64,000 nt of DNA from Atriophallophorus winterbourni (taxonomy: Eukaryota; Platyhelminthes; Trematoda; Plagiorchiida; Microphallidae). The stretch spans positions 49,453 to 113,452 of the forward strand of contig JACCGJ010006488.1 of the NCBI GenBank assembly GCA_013407085.1, given 5' to 3'. The notes beneath the pieces are model-generated. The model ran no database searches. It saw only the letters and a program-made list of their open reading frames with translations, and was not told the DNA's origin. Numbering within the stretch: position 1 is the first letter of the stretch; the number at the start of each line of letters is the position of its first letter. The translations under genes and the position numbers were made by a program. Below, one piece after another: positions 47,904 to 61,195 of the stretch.

Positions 47904-48745
47904 AGCTGCTTGCTTGTTGTTGTTGGCCTCCGTCGGTCGATGTCGACCATGGATGTACATCACATCGCATGAATTTCATGTTTTGCAACTTTTTGAATGA
48001 CTAAACAGTCCGATTCGGGAGGAACAATCTCTCCCGCAGCGCTTGCAACGATAGTCAAACTCTGTTGTATTGCATCAGTTGCACGCCGGCGGCGTGATCT
48101 GCGTTCAGCAGCCAGTCGCTGTATTTGCTCCTCCCCGGCTTGCAGTCGACGCTTTACACAATACCTCCAAAGTGAGCGGTCAAGAGCAAGTTCTTCCCAG
48201 CTTGCAGGGTGAATATCAAGAGCTTTCATATCTCTTTCGCAAACATCTTTGTACCGCAAGTGCGGTCTGCCCAATGGTCGACTTCCTAATTGCAACTCAC
48301 CGTAGAGTAGATCTTTTGGAATACGACCATTTTCCATTCTATAGACATGACCAAGCCACTGCAGGCGGCGCTGACGTAATAGGGTGAACATGCTCTGTAG
48401 ACCAGCTTTTGAGAGCACTTCAGCGTTAGTCATTCTGTCCATCCACGATATGTTCAAGATACGACGGATGCTTCGTAGATGGAAAGCATTCAGCTTTCGT
48501 TCGTGTCTTGCGTGGGTGGCCCAGGTTTTACTGCCGTATAGTAAAGCATTTAGTACGCACGCGCTGTATACCATCATCTTTGTCTTTACAGTCAGCTTGC
48601 GGTTACCCCAAACACGAGAGTTCAATCGGGACAAGATGAAGGCTGCTCTGCCAATCCGCTTATCAATCTCCGTGTCTAGCGAGAGGTTGTCCGCAATGGT
48701 TGAACCAAGATATGTGAAATGATGTACTGGTTCGAGCTGCTTGCT
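47904..48745 (-). mobile_element. 5'-truncated RTE-like LINE with 11-bp target duplication
   Basis: Insert 47915-48734 (820 bp) lies between perfect repeats agctgcttgct (47904-47914 and 48735-48745). It ends in a CAA-repeat tail (plus strand tgttgttgttggcc) and encodes the last 258 or so residues of the RTE protein without a stop. The apparent Met start of that frame (48748) lies in flanking DNA, with MSKQL coming from the target duplication. It is younger than the copy in intron 2. Confidence 0.9.
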
Positions 48746-50603
48746 CATTTCATGATATATGTTGCATCTTTAATTTTCAAAAAAAGCAAGGGAGCTTAAG
48801 CTAAGATTGATTCGTGTACGTCAATCGATTATCTATTGAACAGAACTGTTCGCACATAGTCATTGAACGCTCATAGGTTAGATTTCCAATAATCAGATAG
48901 TATCTGCGCCTTTTTCTGAAAATTAACATGAACAAACCTCAAATTTGGTTAATTCAACATGAACTGACAGTATCAAATTTAAACACAATTCAATTCAATT
49001 TTAATGGTCAAGATTGCATATAACTCTACCCAAAAACCACCGATTAATATGAAAACTACGAATAATATAACAAGCAAAATCGGGATTTGGTTTCTTACTG
49101 AGCAGTTCAAGAATCATGTGAAAATCCAAAGGGCAGAAATTGTTTCGATTGGTTGGATGACAAATAATAATGAATTGGGTCAAGATGTTTAGTTTTCTTC
49201 GATGCATGGTTCAAGGTACAAAACGGCATCAAGACTTCTCCTGAAAATTTGCTGATTTGTTGAGATTACAACATAATCGGGTTGATTGTTCAAATTAAAA
49301 CAAACTTGCACGGCAAAAAATGTCTTCTACATTTGAGTCTCAAGTGTGGGAAAATTATAATAAATATGTTATATGTAATAAATATGTAGATTAAATAAGC
49401 ATTGCAGAGGGTGATATGCGGTATTCAAAATATTGAAAATCAACATCAAATAACCCCGTTATCGACGACGTGGATAACCGAATAAATTCAAGTTTTCGAT
49501 TCACGCATTGTATGTTTTTCGACTGAGTTATTATAGATCGATGGAATAATCATTGCCAAGTCGCAACACCTTTTTAAAGATACAGTGACCCAGCTAGCAC
49601 TGCATATTCCATCGTGAGTCTGATGCAGGGAATTGTCTGTCTGATAATTAGGCTATTTTTGATGACTAAACCTGGAGGTAACAAATTCGACGGTGATTGG
49701 TAATCTTAACTGCCTACATGTTTACAAAGCCTAATACTGGGCGTCCGTTACAATTACTTTCCACGGGCACGAAGTATATATTAGCTGACCAATCAGAATC
49801 CGTTCAAGGGGCACGAATCAGAATGCGTTTATTTTTAAGCCAATCATGGCATTTGGCCGTCCTTTAAAAAGCACTGCATAGCCTACACGCAGCATATGTT
49901 ACCGATTTCGCTAGTTCAGGTTTTTGCAGAAATTTTCGGAACCGTTGCCGACCCCATACAATTTGAATCCCCAGTTGAAACAGCAGGTGCTATTTCCAGG
50001 TTTCAAAGCTCCACTGGTTCGTCGTATTACATTCGGAGCACAGCTTAACTTTGATAATTTGCAGATCCCGGACTTACGAATGCGTAAAAGCTGGACGACA
50101 CCGGCCATCTTCCCTAGGAATTCGTCGAACAAAATCCCGTAAGATCGGATGTGGGTCAAGAATAACCATCTCAAGGTTGCCTAGTGAAGGGTTTGGTGTC
50201 TCTCGAGTTTTCTTGGCGCACAACCATCCCATTAGTTTATTAATGGCTAAATACGAACCGACTCATAGGCGCCTCTCACTGGACGAGATTTAAACGATAA
50301 CCCCTTGGTTGTTAAACAATACTTCATCGTTCAACATATGCAATTATATTTGAACGCAGATGGGGAAATACGTCACGCCGTGTGACGTAAGAAACATGCG
50401 ATGGAAGCTGCTGGCGAGTCGCAAAACCACAAGTTCTTTATACGACTTGAGCTCCCAGCTCAATACCTCCGCCCACTGTAAATTGTCTACTCCTGTTACC
50501 AAATGGCCAACAGAAGCTATTAGAAATAAATCATTAAATCATGATTTTTATTACATTATTAATAAATTAAAACTAATCACGAACTCCCCACGTTACACTT
50601 CAG
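48746..50603. other. Remainder of prominin intron 3
   Basis: Mostly AT-rich with no recognised features. At 49760-50310 composition changes: two CCAAT motifs (gaccaatcag, gccaatcatg), a TTTAAAAAG, and open stretches on both strands. No product is recognised there. Confidence 0.4.
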
Positions 50604-50753
50604 AGGTTGGATCTTCCCGCGACAACCAGCAACGATGTCATAGCTGCACAGTTGGAAAAATCAAAACGCGAGCTGGAATTCTTGACAAATCCGACCGTTA
50701 TTGTTTCAACACTTAAATCGATTAGGACAAAATTTCGTCAGATGTTAGAAAAG
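50604..50753 (+). CDS. prom: Prominin-like exon 4: loop 1, 50 codons
   Basis: Residues 321-370, a phase 0-0 exon of exactly 150 nt between acceptor ttacacttcag and donor GTTTGT. It contains no methionine near its start, so it is easy to overlook. The peptide (DVIAAQLEKSKRELEFLTNP and on to KFRQMLEK) is amphipathic helix. It fills the gap of about 50-60 residues that would otherwise exist between the cysteine pair and the pre-helix-3 region relative to vertebrate prominins. Confidence 0.8.
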
Positions 50754-52165
50754 GTTTGTTTACTAAACACACATTACGGAGACTGAAGATTTGGTTAGAA
50801 TCATTATTAATTAAGACATTAAAACTGATATCGTACCATTCAAAGTTTTTGTTTGATATGATATGATTATAAAAAGACACGCCAGTTAGCAACCGGTTTA
50901 TCGATTGCGAATCATACGTCAATCATGTTCGTGGATTGTTTTTTATTCAACTTGCACATATCTACAAATCGTGTAGGATTCATCGATTGTGTAGTAATTA
51001 GATTTCGAAAGCCGCACACAATCAAAGTCACCAGTTGCATAATTTGACCACAACGAAAACCAGCTGTTAGATAGCTGGCTGCCGGCAATTACAAAATCAA
51101 TAATCACTTTTCATGCTATTTCAGTTGGAGGTTGTTAGAACGTTGACTGATCTGGTTGAGAAATCCTCGGACTATTTTCGAAAAGGAAGCAATGAAATTA
51201 CGGGAAGTATTATACCCAATTTGAACAAAGCATACGAAAATGTGAAAAACTTCCTCCTGAAGCATTCAACGATTCTATTGGTGTTCATGTCGGTCGCATT
51301 ATGTGTGGTCGTCTTCGTTCTGCTGCTATTTCTTGGAATACTGGTTCACACGTTCACAAGTAAGACGACTGTAATTTTCTCGTTTTGTCAAATTTGCACT
51401 AGATGCATGTAGATGTAGTTTACATATTAAAATGAAAATATACGCCGAGCACGACGTCATACTCAACTCCTCCTCTTTAAAATGAACTGTTTTAATTCAT
51501 GCGAAAACGCAAGAAGTGTATGCAACAATGTGAAATCTGAAAGTCAAAATTGATCTCTCTATTGTTTTATGCAACTTATGAACGATTGACACATAGCCAA
51601 AGCAAACGAAGAATAATTAACTTAACTTAATTCTTTTTTACTTTTGACTAACAGTGATTTTGTGAACCTGGTTAGTAATTGGTCTGCAATTCAGGTTAAA
51701 CAACTAGATTACATATGTTGCAAAAACTTGAGGCACAACATCTATTTACTGTCGATCTTTTTCGCCTGGTACTTTTTAAAGCCAGAAAAAGTGACATCGG
51801 TGACTCAACCGAGTTTTGAATAAAAGGGAGAGGCAAAATGTTCGAACTTGTAAGCCGTTGTTGTAAACGGCTGGCACGATCAAACGGTTCAAGCACGTGT
51901 GCCAACAGACATTTGGATGAGTTAAACTTATAGTCTTGAAATGAATGTTCTTGCAAGCCTTACTTCTTCGATAGAAATTTTGACAATCAAATTTATTCTA
52001 AAATGTATACACATATCCCATGAAATTTCCTAGCTGTTTCCCTTGTTAAAAATCGTGAACAGCAATCAGAAGGCCTCAAGAATGTTTTACTTGAAAACCA
52101 ACATTTGATATCCGATTTTGTGTTTTTTGTCATTTGGAAAATAGCTAATCGGTTTTATCCAATAG
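50754..52165. other. Prominin introns 4 and 5 (with exon 5 between)
   Basis: Intron 4 (50754-51124) and intron 5 (51360-52165) are the two shortest and contain no repeat I recognise. Confidence 0.6.
51125..51359 (+). CDS. prom: Prominin-like exon 5: end of loop 1 and membrane segment 3
   Basis: Residues 371-448 plus the first base of codon 449. Acceptor catgctatttcag, donor GTAAGA. Helix 3 is ILLVFMSVALCVVVFVLLLF followed by LGILVH. Confidence 0.87.
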
Positions 52166-52577
52166 GAATCATCCGGTTAGATCACTCATTGAAACCCCAA
52201 TGGAAGTGGATTCTTTGCCTATGCCTCATGAATCTGGCCACGGTTCCAGTGTTCTACACATACGTCGTCATCTCAACCCATGTCGTACAAATTGACTCTG
52301 AGATTTGCAGTTTGGTAGAAAGTCCAAGTGCAATAAATTTAACTGACACGTTACTGAATGCATATTGGCGAAATATTTGGACTCGATTCAGAAACAGTGA
52401 AGAAGAATATCGCACAATTTTCAATCCAGATTCGCCGAAAAATTTTCTTCAAGCGACAATCGAAAAGTGCGGGCATTTTACCGATGGCGGTTTACTCCAT
52501 ATGGTCAACCACGATGACTTTATAAATTTTCGTAATATATTGGAAGCGACAGCAGACGGTAAAAAGCGTTTCTTTGG
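52166..52577 (+). CDS. prom: Prominin-like exon 6: membrane segment 4 and start of loop 2
   Basis: The acceptor aatag at 52165 joins in phase 1, making an Arg codon with the last base of exon 5; the exon ends in phase 2 at GTATGT. A short cytoplasmic loop leads to helix 4 (WILCLCLMNLATVPVFYTYV), then the diagnostic loop 2 start with ICSLVESPS, an NLT glycosylation site and IEKCGHFTDGGLLH. The open frame upstream of 52166 is intronic. Confidence 0.88.
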
Positions 52578-53559
52578 GTATGTTTACTTGCGGAAAAATT
52601 TGCTTTGAATTTCACTATACCAATTTTCCATTTATGATGTTTTATGTTCAAGGTGATTGAAGCTTATTCTTCCGTAAGTAACTTATGTCCTCTGAAATTG
52701 CCGGATTAAGGTTATGGATAATCAATATATGGTGTTGTTGCCCACGGTCGGTCACTATCGCCCGTAAATGTATGATCGGCATTCCTGGATTAGTTCTTAC
52801 TCCGGCGTTACTCACGACCCTTCTTCGAATCTAAAATTGATATTTATTTCGCAACATTCAAACTGATACGCAGTAATCGATTGATCGACGGTAGTTGATA
52901 ACTGTCGGGGATATGTCACTTCAGGATCCTATCGATTTTAATACATTTTGTTCTACTCTCATTTATTCAATTTGAAGAACTTCTCATCGCATCTGGTGCG
53001 TATGTGTGGTCTTTGCCAACAAAGCAAATAAAAATGACGCATCAAAGAAAATACGTAACGTAAAACATTAATTTTTGAAGCCAAATTTCGTTCATGAATA
53101 ATATTGATGGAAACATCGTGTGAGGCATGATCATTAAACTTCAAAAAAGTGAATAATGATCTTGTCTGAAAAAACGTAGATCATACAAACAGCGTACAAA
53201 TGACACCGGTTAGTTGAGAACCATCCATCGCTATGAGCATTGCGGAAGAGATTTGTCCTCCCAAATTTTGTCATTCGGAACGCGTTGACAAATTAGATCA
53301 TAGTTCGCTTATATCTATGTATTTATATCAACCAATCGATATCAACAAACAATTATTCATCTTTTAATTTCCTTGGACGAAAGCGGTCCTGCTGATTTAA
53401 TATGTTAACCGGACGTTTTCAAATGTCACATTGAGACGCAAGGTTTTTCAAATATTCGTCTATCTAGTCTTTCTAAATAATCTGACAAATGAAGCTTAGA
53501 GAAAGAGCTACCACTCATTTTACTTCATTTTGAATAACGATTTTTGTGAGTGTTAGTCC
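52578..53559. other. Start of prominin intron 6
   Basis: Unique AT-rich sequence. Nothing recognised. Confidence 0.6.
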
Positions 53560-55140
53560 CACCTACAAAAGGTGATTCAAGGTAATTGAATTTTTCAAGA
53601 TTTATAGTGGTCTAAAATGCAACAAGCTTAAAAATAACCATAGGATGGTAGAAAGAAAAAATGAAGTGTATTAATATAAGATAAGCAGTAAGGTGAAACA
53701 GTGTACGTGTTCGGAAAATGGACAAGTCAATAAAAATTCGTCTAATTTCGTTTTAAAGTAAAAGTAAAATGTTCCAAGTAAAACAGACAAGGACAAAATA
53801 AAATATACATTCTACAGTTCATGCGGGAATGTAGTACCACCAGTATATGTTCATTGGTCCGATAATTCCTCGTAACCATTCGCGTGAATAGGGTTTGTAA
53901 CGAATGGCTTCGGCTATCGAATATTTTTTAAATAAGGAAAAGGTCTCCTCTGATTCGTCGACAGGGAATATTGAACAGTTTAGCTATTCCTTCTTTATGA
54001 TGCTGAGAACTAGTGTTGTTGAGCGATGATAGATTCGCCACATAAGTTCTACATCCCTCTTAAGTCACGGAGACCATGACTGCGCACCGCATTCCATGAC
54101 TGGTCTCAAGAATATATTCATGATCCTAGGGACTATCTTGGGCGAAAATTTCCCAAATACCTGTTTGAGTAGATTGAGTGCACGTGTTACATTTGTAAAG
54201 ACAGCGATAGTTTGAAGTGAGGTTTCAAAAGTGAAGCCTATCCAGAAATCTAATTTTCAAGGACTTGTGAATCTATATATTATATGAACTCTACTCGATT
54301 CCCCCGTTCATGAACCTACATTTGTTTATTTTAAATTGTATGGTGTTCTTCAAAGACCAGTTTTGAAGCATGTCGAGATCTTTATGTAATAGCAAACAGT
54401 ATTCTGGGCGACTGATGGAACTCCATATCTTTATGTTGTCAGAAAATAACGAAATGTTACATCAAAAATTTCCGGTATTTCATTGACATTAAATAGAAAG
54501 AGGATCGGATCTGGGTAGTGCGATTTGTTAAGTAGTCATTTAGCCAATTCAACAAATTTTCGGTGATATGAAGCCATGCGAGCTTCTACAGCAGTAAGTC
54601 ATGTTTAACGCTGTCATATGTTTGGAGATATCTAGATAACAGGCTTGTGTCCAATCATCAATTGATATCATTAAATTAGATGAAAAAAGAATAATTACGT
54701 CTAATTTCATGGTGTTTTCTCGTTTCACGGTAATTTGCGAATAAGTGGCATGCCGGGTAATTCTAGTAAGCTTTTCGTTTGGTGAGTCGTCGTTATGTTT
54801 CCGTTTGGACGATGGTATCTGTTGAACATTTAAGAAAAACTACACACAGTTCACTGATTTTGTTGCCCATACATTGTGCGTTTGTGTATATACGTTTTAT
54901 AGTAATTTTTTCCAGCAAGGATTAGGTGTGGTAAAGGACTTGTCTGATCGTTTTGAGGTTGTACTGTAGTAATACTGTGATATATAGTGTGGGGCTGCAT
55001 TTGTTTCCGAAATTCAAGCTACTGATTGGCTTGCAGATGTTTCTATTGGACGTTGTGTTGCAACTATTTGTTGGAAGTTTCGATGCGTTTAGACTAATTT
55101 CTTGTGATATTGTTCGGTGGCCCTTTTTGTGTTGACCGAA
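53560..55140 (-). pseudogene. Internally deleted CR1-like LINE in intron 6
   Basis: Colinear with the intron 1 CR1 element but decayed. 53570-54700 matches its 3' UTR, thumb and palm (34190-35830); 54710-55130 matches the endonuclease start and end of ORF1 (37190-37660). The intervening RT start and most of the endonuclease are absent. Antisense to the gene. Confidence 0.75.
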
Positions 55141-55913
55141 AGCACCACAAAAATTATAATGTTTCGGTACTTGCTTTCAAAGTTTTTATGATTATTTGTT
55201 AACATTACCGCCATGGGAATTTTCAAACACATTAATAAATGACGGAGGTAGATAGCCACTAAAATGTTTTAAAGTCTAAATATTAGTCTCATTGGTCGAT
55301 AAGTCAGCCAGAACCAATAGTTGTATATTTATGTAGCTAGCGTTGAAAGGTATATTAGGTGTTGTATCTTTAATCATTTTTACCAACGTCCTGTTGCAAC
55401 GAGTGTTAGGTACCGAGATCGCCGGTGAAACTAGCTAAAATCGACCCAGTGTTGAGCGTTGATACCCTTCGGTAGACGTTCACTACATGTTTTCATTTTT
55501 CACTCGAATTCCCGTGACTATACACTGAGATTCTGGAAAGAAAATTCTCAAGCCTTGCCCGCGCATCTGGCTTGATCTTCGTTGAGCAGTCACAAAACAT
55601 TCAATATCCTTCCAAACCTATACAAAATCAATATCATTTAATAGAAATATACAAAAAGAAAAACCTTGCTATATATACCCAGAGTATTGTAACTGATGTT
55701 TAAAAATATGCGGTTAGCGAATGCGTTAAATATATAAGCTCGTGACGACTCGTTTTATTTGGGACAATCGCTTTATAGAACAACACTCTTTTCAAAATCT
55801 TAAATTAAATGTTTCGGCAGCATCTCACGTTACTTATATGCTTATAATTTTATTTTCTTCACATTCGCGACAATATTATTATATAAATTGAACTTATTAT
55901 TACCATGGAATAG
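55141..55913. other. End of prominin intron 6
   Basis: Unique AT-rich sequence up to the exon 7 acceptor. Nothing recognised. Confidence 0.6.
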
Positions 55914-56004
55914 ATTAACATTGACGAGGCTCCAAAGGGACATCGCTGTGGAATACGAAAATATCAAAACTCTGCCAAATTTATCTACTCAGTCTGAATT
56001 GATG
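55914..56004 (+). CDS. prom: Prominin-like exon 7: loop 2, short exon
   Basis: 91 nt: one base completes the Gly codon from exon 6, then 30 codons (LTLTRLQRDIAVEYENIKTL and on) to a phase 0 GTAAGT donor. It includes an NLS glycosylation triplet. It corresponds to the helical part of the second prominin loop. Found by phase matching, because it is too short to stand out. Confidence 0.8.
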
Positions 56005-56880
56005 GTAAGTACCATGATGATTTAATTCGATTTTACGCTTCTCTAATCATGTATTAGTAATATATTATGATGAAAAATGAAATTGTCTGTGATGAAATTT
56101 TTGTTGGTGATGGATGTACATGGCACCCACCGTGGTTGTTGCTGAATCCACGTATTTCCACATGAATACGCAATGTGGCATGAAAGTTACAGTCTCATTG
56201 TTTACTACGATCACAGCGTTACGCTACACTCAATCAATCAGGGTGCCGTTTGATTGGCATCGGTGAGATCTCAGTTGACCTATCGCGTAAACCACACGGG
56301 CGGTTTTGAGTTCGATGATGCTGTTTTGGACTGTTTAAAATGAATGGCCAAAGCCAAAAATGTTCCAGCTCGCAAATGGATATGAAGGAATATAATGCAT
56401 CACTAATGACCTAATTATAACACCACTTTCCTTACGTGTACATGGCGCCATAGCAGATTTATTTCATAAACCTGATGTAAACTATAATAATAACAATTAT
56501 ATGTGACAATTGCAATCAGCAGTGTGTGGGCATCTGACATTCTATTAAAAGGACAAAAATATTTTACTTTCCGTGCATCGGAAGGTTTTACGTGTGGTAT
56601 GTTACTAGAAATTTCGTGATCCAATTAGAAATTTATAACATGGATAATAGATCGTGGAACCGAAAAGATCTTTAAGCGTGATGAAACAATTCTGATGCTT
56701 ATACAATGTAATGAATGAAATAGGAATGTATATTTGGCTAATTCATTTGATTGCTTCAAAGATAAAACGGTCGAAATGGTAGCAAACCGCTCTAAAATCA
56801 ACGTTAATATCGGACCCAGACAGTAGTAATCTAATACTTGGACCATACTTCGCAGGTGTCGCGTTGTTTTGACTACTCCT
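56005..56880. other. Start of prominin intron 7
   Basis: Unique sequence, no feature recognised. Confidence 0.6.
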
Positions 56881-58320
56881 CTTACTCGCATATTCAATCT
56901 CAGGTTAAATGAAGGAAAAATACCACCGCAATGGAAAGCCTGGATGATAACTCCTATTTATAAAGGCGGTAGCCGTTCAGACACAGCAAACTATAGACCG
57001 GTAACGTTACTCTAAATTAATGGAACGCAGTGACTGCGCGCATAAGAGAATATTTTGAAAACCAAAACATTTTGACCGCAGCACAACACGGTTTTCGAAG
57101 AGATCGTTGCTGTTTATCTAAACTTCTTAAAACTTTCGAGGATTGGACCAAGGCACTAGACGAAGGTGAGGCTCGCTACATCAATATTTCAAAAGCTTTC
57201 GATAGAGTCAACCATGACATCTTAATCAAAAAGCTCGAATCTTTTTGAATAACGGGAATATTGCTAAATTGGATAAGGGACTATCTTACTGATAGACACG
57301 TCCAAGTTCGCGTTGGCAGCACCTTATCTAGAAAAATAGACGTTACGAGTGGAGTTCCGCAAGGCTCGGTGCTTGGACGTCTTCTATTCTTGGTGTATAT
57401 GAACGATATAGTAGAGGATATTGGATGCAACATGATACTATTTGCCGATGATATTAAAATATGGAAACGTGTCAGGTCTGTTAATGACTGTATGGCATTA
57501 TAGCGCGTACTGTGCACGGTATTTCGTTAGTCCCAGTTAAATGAGTTACCATTTAACCCTGCGAAATGTAAAATGCTGCAGCTTGGAAAATCTCTGCATC
57601 ACACGTATCAGCTTCGCACGTAAGATCTAGTCTGGACCAGCGCACAAAAAGATATCGGTATCTGGGTTTCGTTTAAACTTAGGCCTGGACATCATTGCCG
57701 GATGGTGTACAATAAAGCCTGCCGTATCTTGAGTCTTCTGAAAAGAATATTCAGTTAATTTATACGTATTTACGTCCTGTTATGGAATATTCCATCCAAG
57801 TCTGGGCACCATGGCTGAGAAAGGATATCGAACTACTCGACAGGATTTATCATAGTGCTACAAAGTTGATCTCCCGGTACAGAAATTTGCCTTTCACAGA
57901 GCTAATGTTAAAACTGAACCTACACGATTTTACCTACGACGGATACATAGTGATCTCAAGTTGACATTTAGAATCATGCATACTGAAAACCACCCCCTTA
58001 AACACTTGCTAAATCCCAATGGCCTTACTCGAACACGAACACATTCAAAGGCTTTAAGCATTCCGCATTCCTGATTGGATATTCGTCTGAATTTTTTCTT
58101 GGTAAGAGAACGATTTGCCTGAAGAAATCACACGTTCAGAATCTGTTGAGATTTCCGCTTCCAAACACGAAGAGTTTACGACGAACCATGCAGTATGTGG
58201 AGGACTGAGATATTATATATTTCTATATATTCCATATACCTCGTCATCCTATGGTTATTGTTAGGCTTATTGCTTTTTCTACCATAAAAGTTTCTGAGTT
58301 CTGAGTTCAGAGTACATTTT
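56881..58320 (+). pseudogene. CR1-like LINE reverse transcriptase, sense, in intron 7
   Basis: 5'-truncated. It starts near ITPIYKGGSRSDTANYRPVT and continues through LTAAQHGFRRDRCC, INISKAFDRVNHDILIKKLE (57030-57248), VTSGVPQGSVLG and LFADDIKIWKRV (57261-57503), then thumb APWLRKDIELLDRIYHSATK (57782-57964). It ends in the family 3' block catcctatggttattgtta at about 58248. Motif A Asp is changed to Asn-Ile; stops lie at about 57015, 57247 and 57502. Confidence 0.85.
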
Positions 58321-58621
58321 GAAGCAACCGATTACAGCAGCAGTTGGAACAATCCTTGCATCTCATACGAATACTACACCATGTTAAATAAGTTTAGGTG
58401 AGCAAGAATGATCAATATGATACATGAAACATATTTCATTTTGCCGTTATAAATTAGTATCTTTCCATTGATATTATTATTGTTGTTGTTATTTTTACTA
58501 ACATGATAATATTACCACATATTAGATTGATTCGCCTCTAGTTGCATTTTGTGAATCGACTCATCATTTTGCTCCTTACGACCACCTAATTTTGGCTAAT
58601 TTTCCAACATGTTCATTACAG

Positions 58622-58858
58622 AGATTAGCAGCAACTATTTCGCCTGACAATATTGCACCCGAAGTGATCGTCGGAAATCTTCAGACTGGTGGATTAGACG
58701 TTGGTTCAGTAAATCATATACGCAACAGAATCATTAGAAGGAGAAGCAAAAAGATAGAATTGCAAACTCATTTGAATGGTCTCAATAAACTTGCAGAAGA
58801 AATTAATAAAACGTTAGAAGAATCCGGTTTAACGGAGCGATTGGGCAAGTTGAAAACG
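58622..58858 (+). CDS. prom: Prominin-like exon 8: loop 2 helical region
   Basis: Residues 617-695, phase 0 at both ends (acceptor cattacag, donor GTATGT). A basic patch (NRIIRRRSKK) is followed by a heptad-like helix (THLNGLNKLAEEINKTLEE) with an NKT site. Confidence 0.83.
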
Positions 58859-60164
58859 GTATGTCTATATTTAGACTCATGTGGAATTCTTTGTTGTTAT
58901 TTGTTCAAATTTATTTCCTGCTAGTGACTCACTTTTTCTGTCCATCCTTGGTTGATCGTATTATACACGCGGATCTTCCAAAATGAATTGTCTGCTACGT
59001 TAAAGCAGTAGAATTTGTAACGAAGAGCGGTGAATTCATTATTGAAATTTTGTTGCTTTGAGACTGCTGAATAATTGAGTATCTTTATTTTTTTGTATTA
59101 GTTGGGATAATAATTTTCGGTGTAATTGGAAATTAATGCTAATTTCCACATCCCGTTGCTGCCATCTACAACATTCGCATTGCATTAAAATATTCGCTTT
59201 TCGACTCAAAATATTGGTCGCTGATAGATGGAAACTGTCAGTTTTCCACTTTTATCGGTAATACTCCAAGCTCAGCATATTAGCGATACATCAATGTGAA
59301 AAGAATAAGAATCTAGTTGGTTTTAATGAGATCAATGAAAAAAAGACAATGTAGGAATGGCAAGCATTGTCACTCTCCCTTAGACACAAAATGATAAATC
59401 TTAATGCCAGTTTTCAAAATTTATTTGACGTGGAATTTGGTGCCAGAATATTGGCAGTATTCACAAGTGGAAAACATTATCCAATAAACGAGTGCTCGTC
59501 GAATTTCTAGCGTAGTTAAGGAGTTGGCAAATGGTATCTTTCGAGATGGAAATGCGTGAAATTTAGGTTAATGTTTCACCCGCATAAAAACAGACCGCAT
59601 AATTCCATATTCAACGTAGCGTTGAATGCTATTTCCGGCTTAAAGTATTCGCACGTCCACATTTTGCGATCATATGGAGCCACACGAACGGTTTTCTGAT
59701 TTCGAATTTTCAGTTCAAGAAGAATATTTCGGTAACCTGAATCACACAGATTGATTATTTACATCAGAACAACTGGCAATTGTATAATATTATAAGCCGA
59801 ATTCCGCAATATTATCCAAAATCAACAAGTACTGTGTGAAAGCTTAACCAGCTTGCTGTCTTGTGTGACCACTTTTCCGAACATCGTGTGATTTTCGACC
59901 ACTATTTTCACTTCCGGCGTTTGCCAATCTGAGGCCGATTGATCAACCCGAAGAACTTATGAGGTCCATCAGAGTACCGTCATCAAACGGATCCTCAAAA
60001 AGGGGGACATCTGTAATGTGTGTGCATGGAATCAAAACGTGAATGCATGTATATTTTGAGAACGTGAACAATTCAGCAGTTTTGAACAAGCCAACGAAAG
60101 AGTATATGCATGTTTATGAAAATACTTCGGAAAACAAGTTGAATGTTTAATTGAAATATCCATA
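58859..60164. other. Start of prominin intron 8
   Basis: Unique AT-rich sequence, no feature recognised. Confidence 0.6.
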
Positions 60165-61195
60165 GTAAAATGTCTTGCCATTGCAAAGAAATATAGCATG
60201 TACGGCGAAACAATGGCGATAACAATCAATATACGACTTGGGACGTAAAGGGATAAGGTATGTTAGTGCGTCACTTTCTAATCACACTGATCGAGCAAAT
60301 GAATATCCTTTTATAGACAAACTCAATAGATAAGAATACTATTGGGCCGTATCCTCATTAGGGTAAAGTCACAGACACAAAATTCACAATCTTTTGGTGA
60401 ACGGAACATTACGAGACACATCACTAACTTTGTTGTTCTATGATGGATTTTAGCAGAAAGAACGATATCTTTTCACTGCCAGGCAGCAAAAACCTATACC
60501 GAAAACTCAATAGTCGGCCGAAGCAAGACGTTCATTATCCTTTGCAACGTTACCAGTACGAGTATTCCAAATATTCGTCAAAGTATAACTAACAATCTGT
60601 TGGCCTTTCGATATATATCCGGGCGATGAACCGTGATATTCAGGTTTCCACTAATCCATACTCCAAGAACATTTTCCAACGAGCTCCATCTCGAGTTTTC
60701 AGTTCTCAATTGATATGTCCAAGGAACATTCTTGCCAAGCTGGAGCATCTTACTTTCCCTATGTTGAATGTCATATCATACATGGCCGCCCAATTCTACA
60801 CGTTGTCCAAGTCCATTTGCAGTTTCTCACATTCATCTGCAGAACTGATTGGCACCCGAATTTTTATAACATCCACGAACTTGACCATTTTGAATGTTAA
60901 GAGGAGGTTAAATTGTTCATGTATATAAGAAAGAGGAGTAATCCTAGCACGTATTCTTCTGGGACTCTGCTGGTGGTTTTGAACATTTTGGATAGCACTC
61001 CGTTTACTTTAACTCGGACTTGACGATGTGACATGTAGTCGCACAGTCATGAGAGGAATGGTTCACATATTCCTAAACGTATCAGTTTTGAAGAAGCAAA
61101 TGGTGATTGACTCTGTCAAAGCATTAGAATTGTCTAAGTAACAGACGTGAATGGCAAAACTTCTATCCAACTCCTTCGTGCAGTAGTCAACGCAA
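60165..61195 (-). pseudogene. LINE-B relative (3' third) in intron 8
   Basis: Diverged match to positions 40-1030 of array copy 1: gaaatatagcatgtacgg, gggacgtaaagggataagg, then thumb and palm pieces up to the motif A segment near 61140. Antisense to the gene. It supports an element 3' end near unit position 1-40. Confidence 0.7.

Noticed and set aside
47960..48748. 262-codon frame as a complete gene
   Set aside because: 5'-truncated RTE copy; its first five codons come from the target duplication.
49920..50138. Candidate prominin exon (219 nt, AG and GTAAGA borders)
   Set aside because: Its open frame is phase 2 at both ends and cannot join exon 3 or exon 5 without a stop. The 150-nt exon at 50604-50753 fits both phase and family length.
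54953..55135. Small plus-strand frame in intron 6
   Set aside because: Antisense to the endonuclease/ORF1 part of a decayed CR1 element.
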